A DNA stretch of 64,000 nt from Glandiceps talaboti (GCF_964340395.1 NC_135553.1:25900449-25964448), one strand, 5' to 3'. Counted from the first letter of the stretch, positions 37,809 to 51,048 are shown. Notes: a model not told the origin generated them from the sequence alone. Numbers and translations: made by a program.

Positions 37809-38879
37809 AAGGGAAAAATAACTCTTACTGACACATTGCTGTATTTTAGTGCACATGCATTTACTGAGGCAAAAATTCTTCTGATCCATTTCACGATTTG
37901 ACATGTTTTATAGTCAAATATTTGTATTTAGGGGTACAAAACAGATTCCATTAAAAGTCATATTGATTTTGTAGGATGATAAAAAAGGGTTCAACCCCCA
38001 CCCCTAACTAAAAGAACTTACTGCTTAGCTTTTTTATCCTACATTGAACTATTGATCTCGCCTCTAACATTCACCGTCAGTATGCAAGTTCCTATTAGTC
38101 CTTTAGACTTGGAAATGCACTCTCTCTTTCCTACTTATTCTAGTATACTGTCATTTCAATTACATGTATATATAACCTGACAGTCAGGAATATCCTCAGA
38201 TCAGGATCGTTATCGTTACAAATTGGAGAAAATATTTGTTTATCCTAAGTGAGATAAAAACAAGGTACATGGTATAAAATTATGTTTTTATCTCAATTGA
38301 GAGATATTCTTGACTGCCTGAAGCAACTGAATTGGTCACTCAAAACCAAGTTAACAACTCAAGATTTTTGTATCCTTTATCAATTCCTGGTAAAATATTG
38401 TGGTTACGACTGGAAAAAGTTAAAATTTGTACTAAAAAATTGAGTCTTGAGTATAAAATGAAAAATAAAATACTACTATGGCATTCATTCACAACTGCTT
38501 TTACTATTCCAATGATAATAAACAACTTGGTATTTTTGATAGCGTAGAACTTAGTGATTGTTTGGTCAAAGGAATACTAATGTATTCAATACAGAACTGT
38601 TATGCAGTGCAAGTTTCATAAGTTTTAATGAAGCTGAAATAAACAGTCCTCTGATGTGCTTAAGATATTCTGCTGTGCCATTGTGTGATAGTAATGACAG
38701 CTATCATACAAAAATTTACCAATTGCACATTAAAGATCAGAAAGCTTATCTTGATTTTATTTTCTATTGAGACATTTTTAAGAATATTTCATACTGGAAT
38801 GTCACCCAAAAGTGGTCATCCAATCTACTCGACAGCTTTATGACCACCACAGATGCAGTCTTAAATTTTTAGACAATTT

Positions 38880-39770
38880 CTCAATTAGACATCATATGTA
38901 TTACCCAGGTGGTAGCTTTTGACTATGTTTACATACATAGTGAAAGCCAATCGTCACACACTCTATCAGTTTCTCAGTGCCACTCTCATTGGTACCCCTG
39001 ACAAGAGCATGTGTAGTGATCACGTGATACAACAAGCAAAAATATGTCTCCATATCTGCATGGCTGGTAGAGCTTTAGGTGCACTCTGTTCCAAATTAAG
39101 GTCACATCACAAGATGGGCTTTGAAACGTTCACCAAATTGTTCAATGCTACTGTGGTTCCAATTCTTAGATATTGCTTCACCATTTGGGGTTTTCAAAGT
39201 TTCTCTGTGTGTTGGCAATTGGTCTTCTGAGATGTATGTCATATTTGAAAGTTTAGATATTACTGAATTGACACCATGTGACATTGACCTTATTAGGTTA
39301 CATAAACAATCAAATTGCATAGAAAACTGGTATCAGCATGTTCATAATAACCCAAATTATGCACTTGTATTTTTAAAACCACATATGGATGTTTAGATTT
39401 AGGTTTGTCCAGAGCTGATCGCTCTCTTTTTGTTCAGTTGACAATTGAGAATAGGAATTCTTCCACTTTCAATCAAAACAGGTCATTTTAGAGGCGAGAG
39501 GTTAAAAGCATGCTGTTGTGTGTCATGGAATGCAGATTCAATTGATAACGATTCCAACTTTTTATTTCCCTGTCCATTCTATCATGACTGACGAATGTAC
39601 TTCTATAATATCTTACTTGATTCATGTCCACATGTTGTAAACTTTACCGAGTCAGACAAAGGGAACTTTATAATGACCACTAAGCCTAGAGCAACTAGTA
39701 AATTTATTCAACAAGCATACACCAGAAGGTGTAATCATTTATATATTAGTTATTTAATAGATTAGTTATT
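38880..39770 (+). pseudogene. Non-LTR reverse transcriptase C-terminal remnant
   Basis: The plus strand reads MAGRALGALCSKL, then FETFTKLFNATVVPILRYC and a following TIWGF, the thumb region 'ALG.L......F..LF...V.PVL.Y....WG' of LINE RTs. Later in a shifted frame come DITELTPCDIDLIRLHKQSN and, near 39.6-39.7 kb, DSCPHVVNFTESDKGNF. Frameshifts and stops show it is dead. A 5'-truncated copy is the simplest reading. Confidence 0.65.
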
Positions 39771-40495
39771 AGTTATTTAATTTCACAGTGACAAATAAAC
39801 CCGATGGGCTGGGTGATGTGTTAACTTTCTGTTCTTTTTATTGGTAATTTGTAAAAATGTACACATATATTCGTATGTCACTATAATAAACAACTCTTAC
39901 TTACATTCATCAGCGCTACTGAACAGAACATTGCTCGGAGATTGGCACTATAGACATTTGATTGATTGATAGCATATATATACAATCTGTTTATGTATTG
40001 TTAAAGGAACAATACCTTGATCTACCTATTCAGGGTTCATTTATAGTAAGAAGTTATTTTACATGTAGATGTGGGCTTCGCAAGGAAAACTCTCACATTG
40101 GGCTCTAACATATACTAGGAGATACTCAAGGTAAATGGGAAGTGTATAATGTTGCAGTGGGGCCGCAAACATGTTTGTAAACGTACAAGATTTCATGCCA
40201 CCCTGCCGTAAATTTAGCTTGTTCCACAAAGTACTGATGATCCATTTTCACTGGGGTATAGGGTATCCAAATAGTCTACTAGGCAAAACGTTGTGTAACA
40301 AACTATCATGGATCTATCAAAGCAAAACGTGCAATGTTATATCAAAAAAATTCTACATTACAATATACTATGTAGTAACCTAACATTAACACACCACTTT
40401 AGGCTTGAGTAAATACTTCATAAATGTTTTCAAATTGACGTTGCAATGTAAATTAGTGATTTATCAACATACTGAATATATTATGGACGATAAAT

Positions 40496-43400
40496 TTATT
40501 GGTAAGAAAATGTTCCGTAATAAGTGTTGTACAGTCCAGCCTTATTCACTGCTGTGATTATGGCATAGTATATCTTAGATTGGTCTATTCCATTTAGCTC
40601 ATAGCTGGTGGCCTGCGTCTCCATCCATTTAAGAACGTTACATCCACTCGGTACAGAACTTACGCTGACTTCGTAGAGGAGAGGTGAATTGCTCTGAAAC
40701 AGTTGCTTCCATTCAAGTTTGACATTGCTTTCAGTTGTCCATGTATAGTGTAAATCCTGATCTACATAAAGCAAACAAAAAACACTTGTAAAGAGCTTCT
40801 CAGTGTGTACATTAAGTTATTGCTCTTAGGCCAAAAAAAATTGTTTCTGGTCAGGACAGTTTGTCTAAAATGGTGCGATGACGAGATTTTAAAATTTTTA
40901 TTCTCAACAAACTAGTCACTCAATCTACTATTTATGGCAGTTACTGTTCTTTTTATTTAGTACTGTAGAGTGTATATTGGGCAGATATCATTTGCTTGTT
41001 CATGTTCAGTGTTGTCTCTGCAGTTGTCTTCACTGAAGCAGGGAGGGTTATTTTTGTGTTTTGCCCACGGATCTGCAGACTGCATGTGCTTGACAAACAC
41101 ACAAAAAAGACCGATACAGGGGTATTTAAGTGATGTGCATGCTGACCAGACACGATTCTTTTTTGTGGCCTTATTGTAAATACGTACATTTTTACCTCCT
41201 TAAAGGGGAGGTTATGTTTTGCTTTTCTGTCTGTCTGTCTGTCTGTGGACACGATGTCTCAAAAGAAGCTGTATCAATTCCAAGGAAACTTGCAACACAT
41301 CTTTCTTATGGTAATGGCATGGAATGATTACAATTTTGTAAACATCATCAATGAGTCATTTGTATAGTCAGTAATTAGCTTATATCTTAGCATATTTGCA
41401 TTATTTATGATTCTTAGTAATTACGCAATATCTTAAGAATGTCATCTCATACTACACATACATTGATGATGGCACAGCACACTCGTTGTATAAAGCTTGT
41501 TGGTGATGATTTTAATGGGTAATTTGCATAAATGATTATTAGCGGTCATTATGCAATATCTCAATAACACAATCTTCAAATTTCATATAATTCGGTACAT
41601 ACATCAATCATAATAAACAAAATAAGAGGACCCAAGGCAAATAGTAGCACTCTATTGCACAATGCCAAATCATTAGGAGCATTTTGCTTGTGCATAACTA
41701 ATTAAATATGTAGTTTTTTAAAGTTAGGGTTGACATACTAAAGTTACTTTTTGTGTCTATGTCTATATTCATTAAGCACTTACCAGTAAGGATTGGTGAT
41801 ATTGTTTCAATTGTTACGTTTGACAATACAGGTTGACTCCTGAAACCACCAAAATTGACAGCTCGGAGGCACACTTCATATGTGTTGCCAGATTTAAGAG
41901 ATAATCCAGTTAGAGCAGCTGTACTTTCACCATTACAACCGATCACTTTCCAGTCACTGCTTGCAGCATCATACGAGTCCCCTGACAACTTGCACTGAGA
42001 AAGTGAAAATGTCCATATCAAAAATAAGATTTGAAGTAAAAGGTTTCCCGTAGCTTAGTTTCTACTAAAAACTATCTATTAGTACATAGAGGACAATATG
42101 AATGGAGCACCACCTTCTTTGCTCTGCTTCTGTTCATTCTTTTTTCTCATATTAACATAACTTTTATCAAACCAGTTATAAAATTCAATGACTGTGAAAT
42201 GAGGAAGAAGGTAAAGCTCTGTCAAGGGGATCTTATGCTTTGTACCAAATGTGAGCACTTAGATTTGGAAAGCAACAAGCTGCGACTGTAACAACGGGTA
42301 CACCGAAGACAGCAGATGCCACATGCATGGAGCTTGAAGCTGCTGTACAAGTAGCTCTGGATGTATATGCTATGAGGTTCAACACATCTTTCCTCTCTGC
42401 TATGGTTCTTCCCTATGTGTAAATGTTTAATAGAAGGTGGGGTCCAAGATCAGTTGTGTATGTTTTTCCCTATGGCAGTTGAGATCAGACCAAGTGCAAT
42501 TATGAGTGTTCTGATCATGATTCTGTGCATATGGTGTTGTCTGACATCTTCAAGTGCTGGTTAATTTTAAATTGATTTTTAGCATATAGCAAGGTTGATT
42601 TATCTGACAGAGTTTTTTTTGCTGCACCTTTTTTCTGACTGGTGATTGTACAGTTTTCTTTCACGTTGATTTCTTAGGTTGTATTTGTGTAGGAGCTGTG
42701 AAATCTTGATAAACCAACTGTGTGATGTGAATAATTTGGTTGCCAGTTGTCAGGTCGCAATCTCTCGTGCAATGCTGTTAATACTAGTGATGTTTATGAA
42801 GAGGTTGAACATTCTAATATGTTTGGTTGCTTCTAGTGGAATAGCTCCAAGTAAGAGATACACTGCCGGGTCAGCTACTTTATCTAGAAGTGTTTGAATC
42901 TGCTTAAGAATCTTCTTATGAAATCGGTTTAGCCTATAATATCTTTTGGATCAATGTGTATAGTTTCCAGACCGAATGTAAATCTCGGGGTAATAAATGA
43001 GTTGAACATTTTGTGACAAAGCATTGGACCTAAGCCATTCTTTCCATGTAGACTTGTACCCATTAAATGCATAGAGTGTTTTCCACTTTAGGATGAAGCC
43101 TTGATCAATAACTGTGGATAATGATAGGATAGAAGTTCTTGGGATGCCAAGGTGTAAAAATTTCTTGTCATCACTTTGTTGTTGTTAATGTACCAGTCTT
43201 CAATGGTAGGTTTAACCACACTCCTTATGTCACATGTATCCAGACTCATAATCACTGATTTTTATGGGTGAATGATATATCTTTCCTTTTTTGCATATGT
43301 TGATACTACATCCAGGATTTGTTGAAGCGCCACAGAATTTTTAGCTGCAAGTATTATGTCATCTGCACATGTGCTACACCCGACGTATGTAGTACCTATT

Positions 43401-46400
43401 TTAAAGCCTACAGGTTTCTATCTTCAAGTTGTGAAAGTACTGGATTGATACAGTTCTTGTATAACTCTGTGGAAGAAATTCCACCTTGTAGAACACCCCA
43501 ATTGTTGAACATGAAATGGCCTAGAGATATTAATAGAGAGATCACCTGCCCTCTTACCTGGCTATAGTTGATTTCGTATAGGCTCTGCAGAACACTAGTG
43601 TTTAAGTAGTATTCTCCAACCAATTTATTTAAGTTTTCTGAATAATGAGGGAAGATATTATACCACATCAAAAGCGTTATGGGTGTCTAATGTAGCTAGG
43701 CAAAGCTCACATTTGTTGTCTTTTGCCTCGTTGCATTTAATTGAGTCTTGTTTAAGTCCGTGTTGATTGTAGAGGTCAGGATGGTGAGAATCTACTTATT
43801 TCAGTATTGTGTAGCTGATTGGGAGATGGCATATGCGGACTTGTTGTAGCGTGTGTATGTCGTAACAGTGCTATCATTGTTCCACAGGGCACTTTAGGCT
43901 TAGTTAGTTGTGTTTACAGGGTATGTACAATGGTGATCATTTGCATATAGGAAAAGATATAATAATTATTGTAGTTGATAATGATTTGTAATTACTCTCT
44001 TGTTGATGCTTGTCAGTATGTATGTATGTATGTATGTAAATGTATGTATGTATGTATGTATGTATGTATGTATGTATGTATGTATGTATTGTTTGCTGGT
44101 GTGTGTGTGTGTTTGTTTGTTTGTTTGTTTGTTTGTTTGTTGTTGTTGTTGTTGTTGTTTGTGTTTGTTTGTTTTCTTTAACATAACTAACTAAGCCTGA
44201 GTACCCTGTGATTGTTCTGGTGAGGTTTTGAGATAAACATAGCAGGTTTGAGTTATCGTACCTTGAGCAATACCAGGTAGAAGAGGTTGGCCCGAGACAG
44301 GAGCTCCCATGTGTCCATTCTCCATTGCATAGCATTGTACTCAAGCTGAATCCAATATTCTGACGAGTGAGTAGGCATCGGTGACTGTACATGTATATTA
44401 TTCAAGGTGGTGAGTTTTGTCTCAGCAGATAATTAGATTCTTACAGAACTTTGACTTTACTTTCAAGTATCATAATCTGCTTTTCGAGGTTACAATTTGC
44501 TTAGCCTGGTCAGCAAGATTATGCTCATTGTCCAAAGTCTTTTTCCCCCACGCTTTGTCTTTCAGAGATAGATGTGCTCGCAGTATGGATGGTGGTGTTT
44601 GCGGGATGAGGGGGGAAAGGTGTTATTGTTTTTGGCTAGCTATAGTTTGATTGTCTGCCAATTCCCATATTGTGGATTGATGGTGTTAAAGTCACTATGA
44701 TTATCCTGAGAACTGCATAAATATTCTTGTTGCTCATCACTTGATCTGATCATCTAAGGAGGCTGGCAATCATTAATAGAACTGTTAGGAAGGTGATATG
44801 TAGACAGGTTGTCTTTTTGGTTAGTGCTTACTGGCGAGCCTGCAGAAATGGCTTGTTGCAGGTTACCTTGCTGTGATGGAGACGTATCATTGTTAAGTTC
44901 CAGATTTATATTTTGAGAGGCTACAATATGTAATTTGTTTATGTGGTTCAACAATTATAGGTTGGAGACTGATATGGTTTCAAATTCAAGGTCCTCTTGC
45001 TGACTGGTTGTATTGATTGAAAGGTGTGATACATGTATGTGTGGAGTATGGAGTCTAACGGCTTGCGAAGACATTGGAGAGTGTTTAGAAGTGTCTTGAA
45101 GATCATAGATTTTTTTTACACGAAGAGCAGGTGAAATTGAGCTCTTTCTTTTTTTTGATAACCAAGTCTTGTGTTGATATTGACTTTTTCACAGTCAAAG
45201 TGTAACCACTTCTGACCATTTTAGGATGTTACAGATTGGTACGATGCTAATAAACTAACTATGAACATGTGAAAGACAAATTACATACTTTTTCACGGCA
45301 AACGTAAACCTGTCCACAAATACGGTAATATCTATATCAAAGGTCATGTTATAAACGAGGTTTATAAAGCATCTTTCGTTGGAGCAGCTTTTGATAAATG
45401 CCTCACATGGAAGTATCATTGACGAGGTGACAAAATGTATCAGAAAGAAGTCTGGAATTCTAGTGACTAAGGCATTTTGTATCACAACATATTACTTTAC
45501 AAAGCTTTGTTCAACCTAGCATAACCTATGGGTTGAAAGTAAGGGATAGTATATTCTCGTGTTATCTAAGGCCCATTTTGAGTATACAAAAATGTGTGTG
45601 CGTTGCATAAAATTCTCTGGTTTCAGGGAACCATTACCACCACTATTTCAAAAGTTAGGTCTTCTAGATATTTTTGAACAAACTTCACAAACTGTGTGTA
45701 TTAACTTTGATATTTGAGTTGTACAACGGACACCTTCCCCATAACCCTTACGACTACTTTCAAACTGTTAGTCATAGTTGAATTGCCAGATACAAACTTG
45801 AGAGAAACCTAGCCCACACAAAAACAGCTGCAGGTCAATTTGGAATTTCATTTGAAGGTGCTAAACTGTGGAACAGCTTACCAATTAATATAAAAGGTAT
45901 CGCATCAAAATATCATCGGAGGAAAGCGTTTAGAGCAAAGCCTTATTTATGATATGTAGACAGTTGACTTTCTGACATCCTTTCTCCTCTCACCGTAATT
46001 TACCTCTGTAGTTGTATTAGTAATGCATATCCAACTCATTTAGCCTTTTACATTGTCATTGCATACCGAATTTGAGATGGAGCCAAACTCGATTTGATTA
46101 GCGAAAACCTATTTTTTTTTGCCAAAAATTGCCATTGTCTTTAGATATTTAGTTGACATGTATGGTATCAATTTCTTTTCTTTTTTGGCAATAAAGAGAA
46201 TATAATATAAGAACGTAAAACATTTGTGCGATTTACCTCATAATGTGATATACCAGACAGATCTGTAAATCCTTCCCAGACTATGTCAATGACGTGTTCC
46301 TCCGACTGATAATTTTCTCGCCTGTCGTATATGGTGTTGGAGCTGGCCACAACACGTAAAGTTGCGTCATTGTTGTCTGGTGATGTCGTTACAAATGTGA

Positions 46401-48265
46401 CGCCATTCGATGTTTGCTGACTATTCAGACCAGCAAAGTTTGTACACCTAACAGTACAATACACAGTTTGGCCATGAGAAAGTCGACCTTCCAAATTTGC
46501 TTCTGCAAAGTCTGTTCTGTTAGTTTTCGTGAAATGATACAATGTCGTTGACGATGGAACATACCCTGAAAAGAAGCAGATCACATTACGTTTCTTACAA
46601 TGAGGAGACGCAGTAAAAGGATGCGTTCAGTCTGGGTTGTCATGAAAATATTTCATCAATATGATTATTGCCGTTACACTGAGTACGTCTATCATGGAAA
46701 AAAAACTATAAATCATACACACTTCTCCCACTTTTGATTCTGTAAGATCCAGTTTACAGACCGAATAATTATAAGGACAAGTGATTTGATCGAAACATGT
46801 CTGGTTCTGAATCAAAAGTGGAAGCAGAGAACTTGTGTATAAATGATTGTCATTGTTTCAAATACTTACCAATGCCAAGCTCACAGCATTCGACATCACT
46901 TTCGTAATCGGAAGTTACCCAATGCACCGATATATTTGAAGATGTTTGATGGGTTAAATCTTCATCTTTTCTAGGTCCATCCTAATTACAAATGTTTCGG
47001 AAAAGCAAGCCTTTCAAACATTATAATTGACACTGATCATGTTCTAAAGACTGAAAAAATTGCGTTCAAACGATTGTTACTTATACACAAGGGTAGTTAA
47101 CAAAACTGATTGAATGACATATACGTACTCGAAGACAACATAGCTCTGGAGGTGTGACATCCACGGCTACCCGGTCTGAGTAGAAGACAGAGCGCAGAAA
47201 CGCCGAGTTCTTGGCCATTACAGTGACATAAATCGGCAGTCCTGGAGTCAGTAATAAATCATTGGCGAATGCATAGAACGACCTACCAGCAGAAACAAAT
47301 GGCTGGACTTGCGTTCCTCCTTTAAAGGAAAAAAGAACCACGTGTACAGTTAGTGTATTCCTTACTGGCCAAACACAAATGGGTCCGGAGTTGTGCTCAC
47401 CGGGGGGGGGGGGGGGCGTTCAAAAACGAAGAAAACAATCTGCACAGATTTTATAAAACAAGTGAGTTCTACAATTTAATTTACGGCGCAAAGACCTCAA
47501 CGTGTAATGATAGCAAATGACAATCTTACCTTTTACTGTACCACAAAAATTCGATAATTGGACTTTCAATGTCTACGATATCCCAGCTCCCAACAACAGA
47601 GAAATGTTTTCCATCGGTACGTACATGAGCCCTGACTGGGTTGACAATCACTTTTTCACTTTGGTTTAGAAAGTTGACCTGTACGTCATCTAATCCTAAT
47701 CCTGAAAATGAAAGCAAGTTACACATAAGTGATGAATTAAATAATCATGATAAAGACATAATTAGGAAAAACTGTCCAGTTATAGCAGTCTAAGAGAGGG
47801 AGACTAGAGCACATTTTTTCAAGTAAGCATGTTAAGTTCTTCATTAGTACTATAACCGCAAAACCAAGTCAAGATACAAATGCATATATCTTGATAATCG
47901 AACTATATGTAAGGTTAGCATAATCCACGTTGTTCACAAATGTAGACACTACAGGTAATGTGAGTGATATTGCGTAAAGAGTTTCAAACCCGAGACCTAT
48001 TTGCCTTTCAAAGATAGTGTCCCACTCTGCTCTGCTTCTAAATTGATAAACATGAATATTTACAACTAACCGACTACTTATAAAACTACGAGAAAAACGA
48101 GTAGACGTACTATAGGTTATATTCAGTCAGGATACGCACAACAAATTGGTTTGGTCACAATGCATATCGCACCATACCCACGGGGAGAAGCGAGCGTCTA
48201 ACTGATTGATTGATTGATTGATTGGTTGGTTGGTTGGTTGGTTGGTTGGTTGGTTGGTTGGTTGG

Positions 48266-48303
<38 letters not shown>

Positions 48304-50898
48304 AGTAATAATAAGAAATGCTATCTCACAATTTTCACTCACCACTATTCTCTCCCTGGGATCCAATGGTCACTTCTGACGAATCAGATTCGGCTGTGAA
48401 ATAATATATGTGTTCATACCAGTAAAGTTGATAAGTTGTTTCAGCCAAGTGGTTTCGTTCGAAAGAGTGGAATGAGTTGTGCATGCCGGGAAGTTTAACA
48501 AATCCATGTTGTGACAGTAGTGGAGTATTTGAAGCAGGTATATGACTGACATAAAATGATAGTTTATACTTGGCACCAATCACTGTTTTTAATACTTGAG
48601 ACACGCTCCCATGAAGCATTAGGAAGGTTGCCCCTGACTGGGCCATGAATTTTGTGTCGTTTATGACCTGAGATGTGCCAATAATTTCCCAATCTCTAGG
48701 ATATATTTTTAAACTAGAATTGTTTGTGTTAACGTCTTTTTCTGTGTCTACGTTTTCAAATGACGGATTTTGGATTAAATTTATTTCAGTAACATATGAA
48801 CCCACAGCATATGGGTGTGTCATGTCCACAGTTATTCCATTGGAGATAGCTGGCTGCGATTGCAAACTCGTGGCATCAACGGCGATAACTTTTGAAAAGT
48901 AACCATTCCCTGCATTACGAAGACAACAAACGCTATAAAATTATTATAAATTAACACTTTTTCTCCAATCATCCATAAATCTGACATTTAAACATTTTAT
49001 TTATATTAACCATATGCAATGCTAGTGGTCATTGGCAATCGAACAATTTACTTTGATAAGAAATTTAATAAATATTTGAAGTCCAAAACTCGTGATATAA
49101 TATAGATTTGATCATCTGATTATAAGCTTATGAACAATTTGTTAAAGGAAATTCAAAACAAATCTGAAGAAGTCACTAAACACCGTGATATTAATGTATT
49201 GCTTTCCTTTTCGATAATTAGTGTCATCTCACGTATACATACATTGTTATATTTTCTCATACTGTTCATATATACACATGGGGCTTAGGGGTACTTGTTT
49301 CAGGACTTTGGTCCTTTATACCTGAGTTAATCATGCCGCTTCCGTGGTTTTTGAGATTGAAAGCCGCAATCCTACATCCATACATGGTACAATATCATCA
49401 TGGCCAGGTTCACTACCTACACACCATATGTAATGATGAATTGATGACTGTAAGTCAGAGAATCCATGCCAGGATGCTGCCACAGGTGAATTGGAGTTTT
49501 GATAAACAGAGTCGTGAATTCCTAACCCATCATGCACCATACCAACATCGGGTGGTACAATGTCAATCTGAAAGACAATATCTATAAACCATACAAGGAA
49601 CTCTATTATAGGGTAGGCCCACAAGTGACACTCTATTGCTTTGAATAAAACTTTTATTTTCGAGAGTGACAAGTGACAACTGACACCACAAACTCTATTG
49701 CTTTAGACAACACCTTTTCCAAGAACAAACTATTAATACTTTGAATGAAATATTTGTTTCCAAAAAATGAACTTCTAATTCTTGAAGGGAAACTTATTTT
49801 TTTGAGAGTAAACTAAGCTTTATTTTCCAAGAACAAACTTTTAATTCTTGAAAGGATACTTTTATTTTTCAAGAGTAAACTTTTAATACTTTGCATGAAA
49901 TTTTTTTCAAGAGCAAATTTTTATTACTTTGAACAAAACTTTTGTTTCCAAGAACGAACTTTTAATTCTTGAAAGGAAACTTTTTATTTTTCTAGAACTA
50001 AACTTTTAATATTTCTTGTGGAACCTTTATTTTTCAAAAACAAACTTTTAATTCTTGAAAGTAAACATTTATTTTATAAGAGTAAACTTTTAATATTTTG
50101 TATAAAACATTTGTTTTTCAAGAGCAAATAACCCGACAAAAGAACAGAATTTGGGAGCCTTACCACTGATGAAAACACCAAATCAGGCGTTTCAAACGGC
50201 CCTTATCACTTATGTGATGAACGAATCCAACAGGAATTCAAGGCTGTATGGTGATAGTATGGTGATTCACCATGATCACTTTAAAACATTATCCGCGTAT
50301 ATTACGCACTTTTGATCGTGCACATCATAAGCAAAAAACCTTTTAAAAATATTAGAACCATATTCCCCCTACACGTGAAATGCGGCTATATTTAATTTTA
50401 AGATAGGAGTGTCCGCCAGCTTTTTTGTTTTTTCAAGAGCAATGTTTTAAAAGTGTCTGTTGTTGTCCTGTGCCAAGCAATTAATGACAAAACCTTTTTT
50501 TGCGCTTGAAGAATGAATATGAAATTGATGTGAAAAATGTGATTCCTGGAACAGAAGGCACAAATTGCGTTGCGATTTTGGTGAGAAAAAATAACCTGAC
50601 GAAAACTAATGATGGATTCACATCCTTGGAGCTGAAAGTGTACTTAAAAAATATTCAGTTGATACCCTGACCTGACCTGACCTGACCTGACCTGACCTGG
50701 CCTGGCCTGCCTGCGTTTTGTACCAACCGATCGATGTGAGACACATGAATCTTACCATCGATGCAAGGCCCGCATGATTCACTGCCATGATGACATTGCA
50801 AAAATATGTCAGACCAGATTGAAGGTCGAGGTCTGTCATCATCACGCTCTCTTTGGTTGGTGGATATTTTTCAAAGCTGAATCGATGAATATCTTGTC
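40496..50898 (-). CDS. Large FN3-like extracellular protein with a DUF642-like domain (5' end not found)
   Basis: Exons in transcript order are 50898-50756, 49567-49322, 48909-48343, 47701-47537, 47329..47319 region to 47129 (acceptor at 47319), 46981-46870, 46565-46237, 41994-41784 and 40761-40496 (stop). Phases agree at every junction except that 49567-49322 needs one extra base. About 743 residues are visible. Modules alternate a 'VD.TPP' lead ([25 protein letters not shown]), a 'W.GF.D..S.I..Y' motif ([35 protein letters not shown]) and an 'N.AGL.S' strand ([28 protein letters not shown]). This is a fibronectin-III-like layout. Exon 48909-48343 inserts a DUF642/galactose-binding-like domain beginning IQNPSFE. 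No anchor follows the last module. AATAAA overlaps the stop region. The protein is probably secreted or at the surface; its function is unknown. Confidence 0.72.
41194..41620 (+). mobile_element. Second, shorter Helentron/pearl-like element
   Basis: A TTTACCTCCTTAAAGGGGAGG hairpin-like start (here with arms CCTCC and GGAGG) is followed by CTGT repeats (41228-41247). Then come two decayed copies of the same core unit seen at 6.4-7.4 kb ('aatttgcataa', 'aattcggtacatacatcaat'). It lies in the last intron of the FN3-like gene. Confidence 0.55.
42230..45130 (-). pseudogene. Decayed non-LTR retrotransposon, minus strand
   Basis: The minus strand shows an RT core: [20 protein letters not shown], then [19 protein letters not shown] and a following [14 protein letters not shown]. 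This is the QGG...ADD layout of LINE reverse transcriptases, near 43.3-43.5 kb. A candidate linker upstream reads [20 protein letters not shown] near 44.5-44.6 kb. The region is broken by many stops and by an inserted or expanded simple repeat at 44.0-44.2 kb. It sits within the intron between exons 46565-46237 and 41994-41784 of the FN3-like gene, in the same orientation as that gene. Confidence 0.6.
44015..44180. repeat. TATG / GTTT / GTT compound microsatellite
   Basis: Runs of TATG, then TG, then GTTT, then GTT and GTTT. Long open frames across it are artefacts. Confidence 0.95.
45240..45960 (+). pseudogene. Jockey/I-like reverse transcriptase C-terminal remnant, plus strand
   Basis: The plus strand reads [19 protein letters not shown], then [20 protein letters not shown] and [13 protein letters not shown], the 'FLG..ID..L.W..HI' block, and ends with [20 protein letters not shown] then [14 protein letters not shown]. 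These are the conserved C-terminal blocks of Jockey-superfamily LINEs. In-frame stops and frameshifts are present. It is head-to-head with the minus-strand remnant at 42.2-45.1 kb. Confidence 0.75.
48205..48303. repeat. Symmetric TTGA-TTGG-TTGA tetranucleotide array
   Basis: About four TTGA, about ten TTGG, then about eight TTGA units. It lies in the intron just after the DUF642-like exon. Confidence 0.95.
49630..50130. repeat. Degenerate tandem repeat in FN3-gene intron
   Basis: The motifs 'aacttttaattcttgaaa', 'ggaaacttttatttttcaag' and 'agtaaacttttaatactttg' recur about eight times with variable spacing of about 30-60 bp. Confidence 0.7.
50668..50712. repeat. CTGAC pentanucleotide repeat
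   Basis: About six CTGAC units grading into CTGGC, immediately downstream of the 50898-50756 exon. Confidence 0.9.
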
Positions 50899-51048
50899 CT
50901 TTAAAAAACACAAGAATGCAATATTTCAACATGTTTTCAACCCTATCTCGCAATCATGTTACTCTCTTTACGTAAACCTAAAATATCAGTAGTTTTCATA
51001 AACTTATGTTTTGAAATCAATTTTCTCACCTGTTTGGAAAAGCTGATA

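Larger units (their letters stand above)
36270..38780. other. PIGA 3' UTR and downstream flank
   Basis: It contains two decayed minisatellites (entered separately) and possible AATAAA signals near 36943 and 37158. Otherwise it is AT-rich non-coding sequence without exons I can support. Confidence 0.5.
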
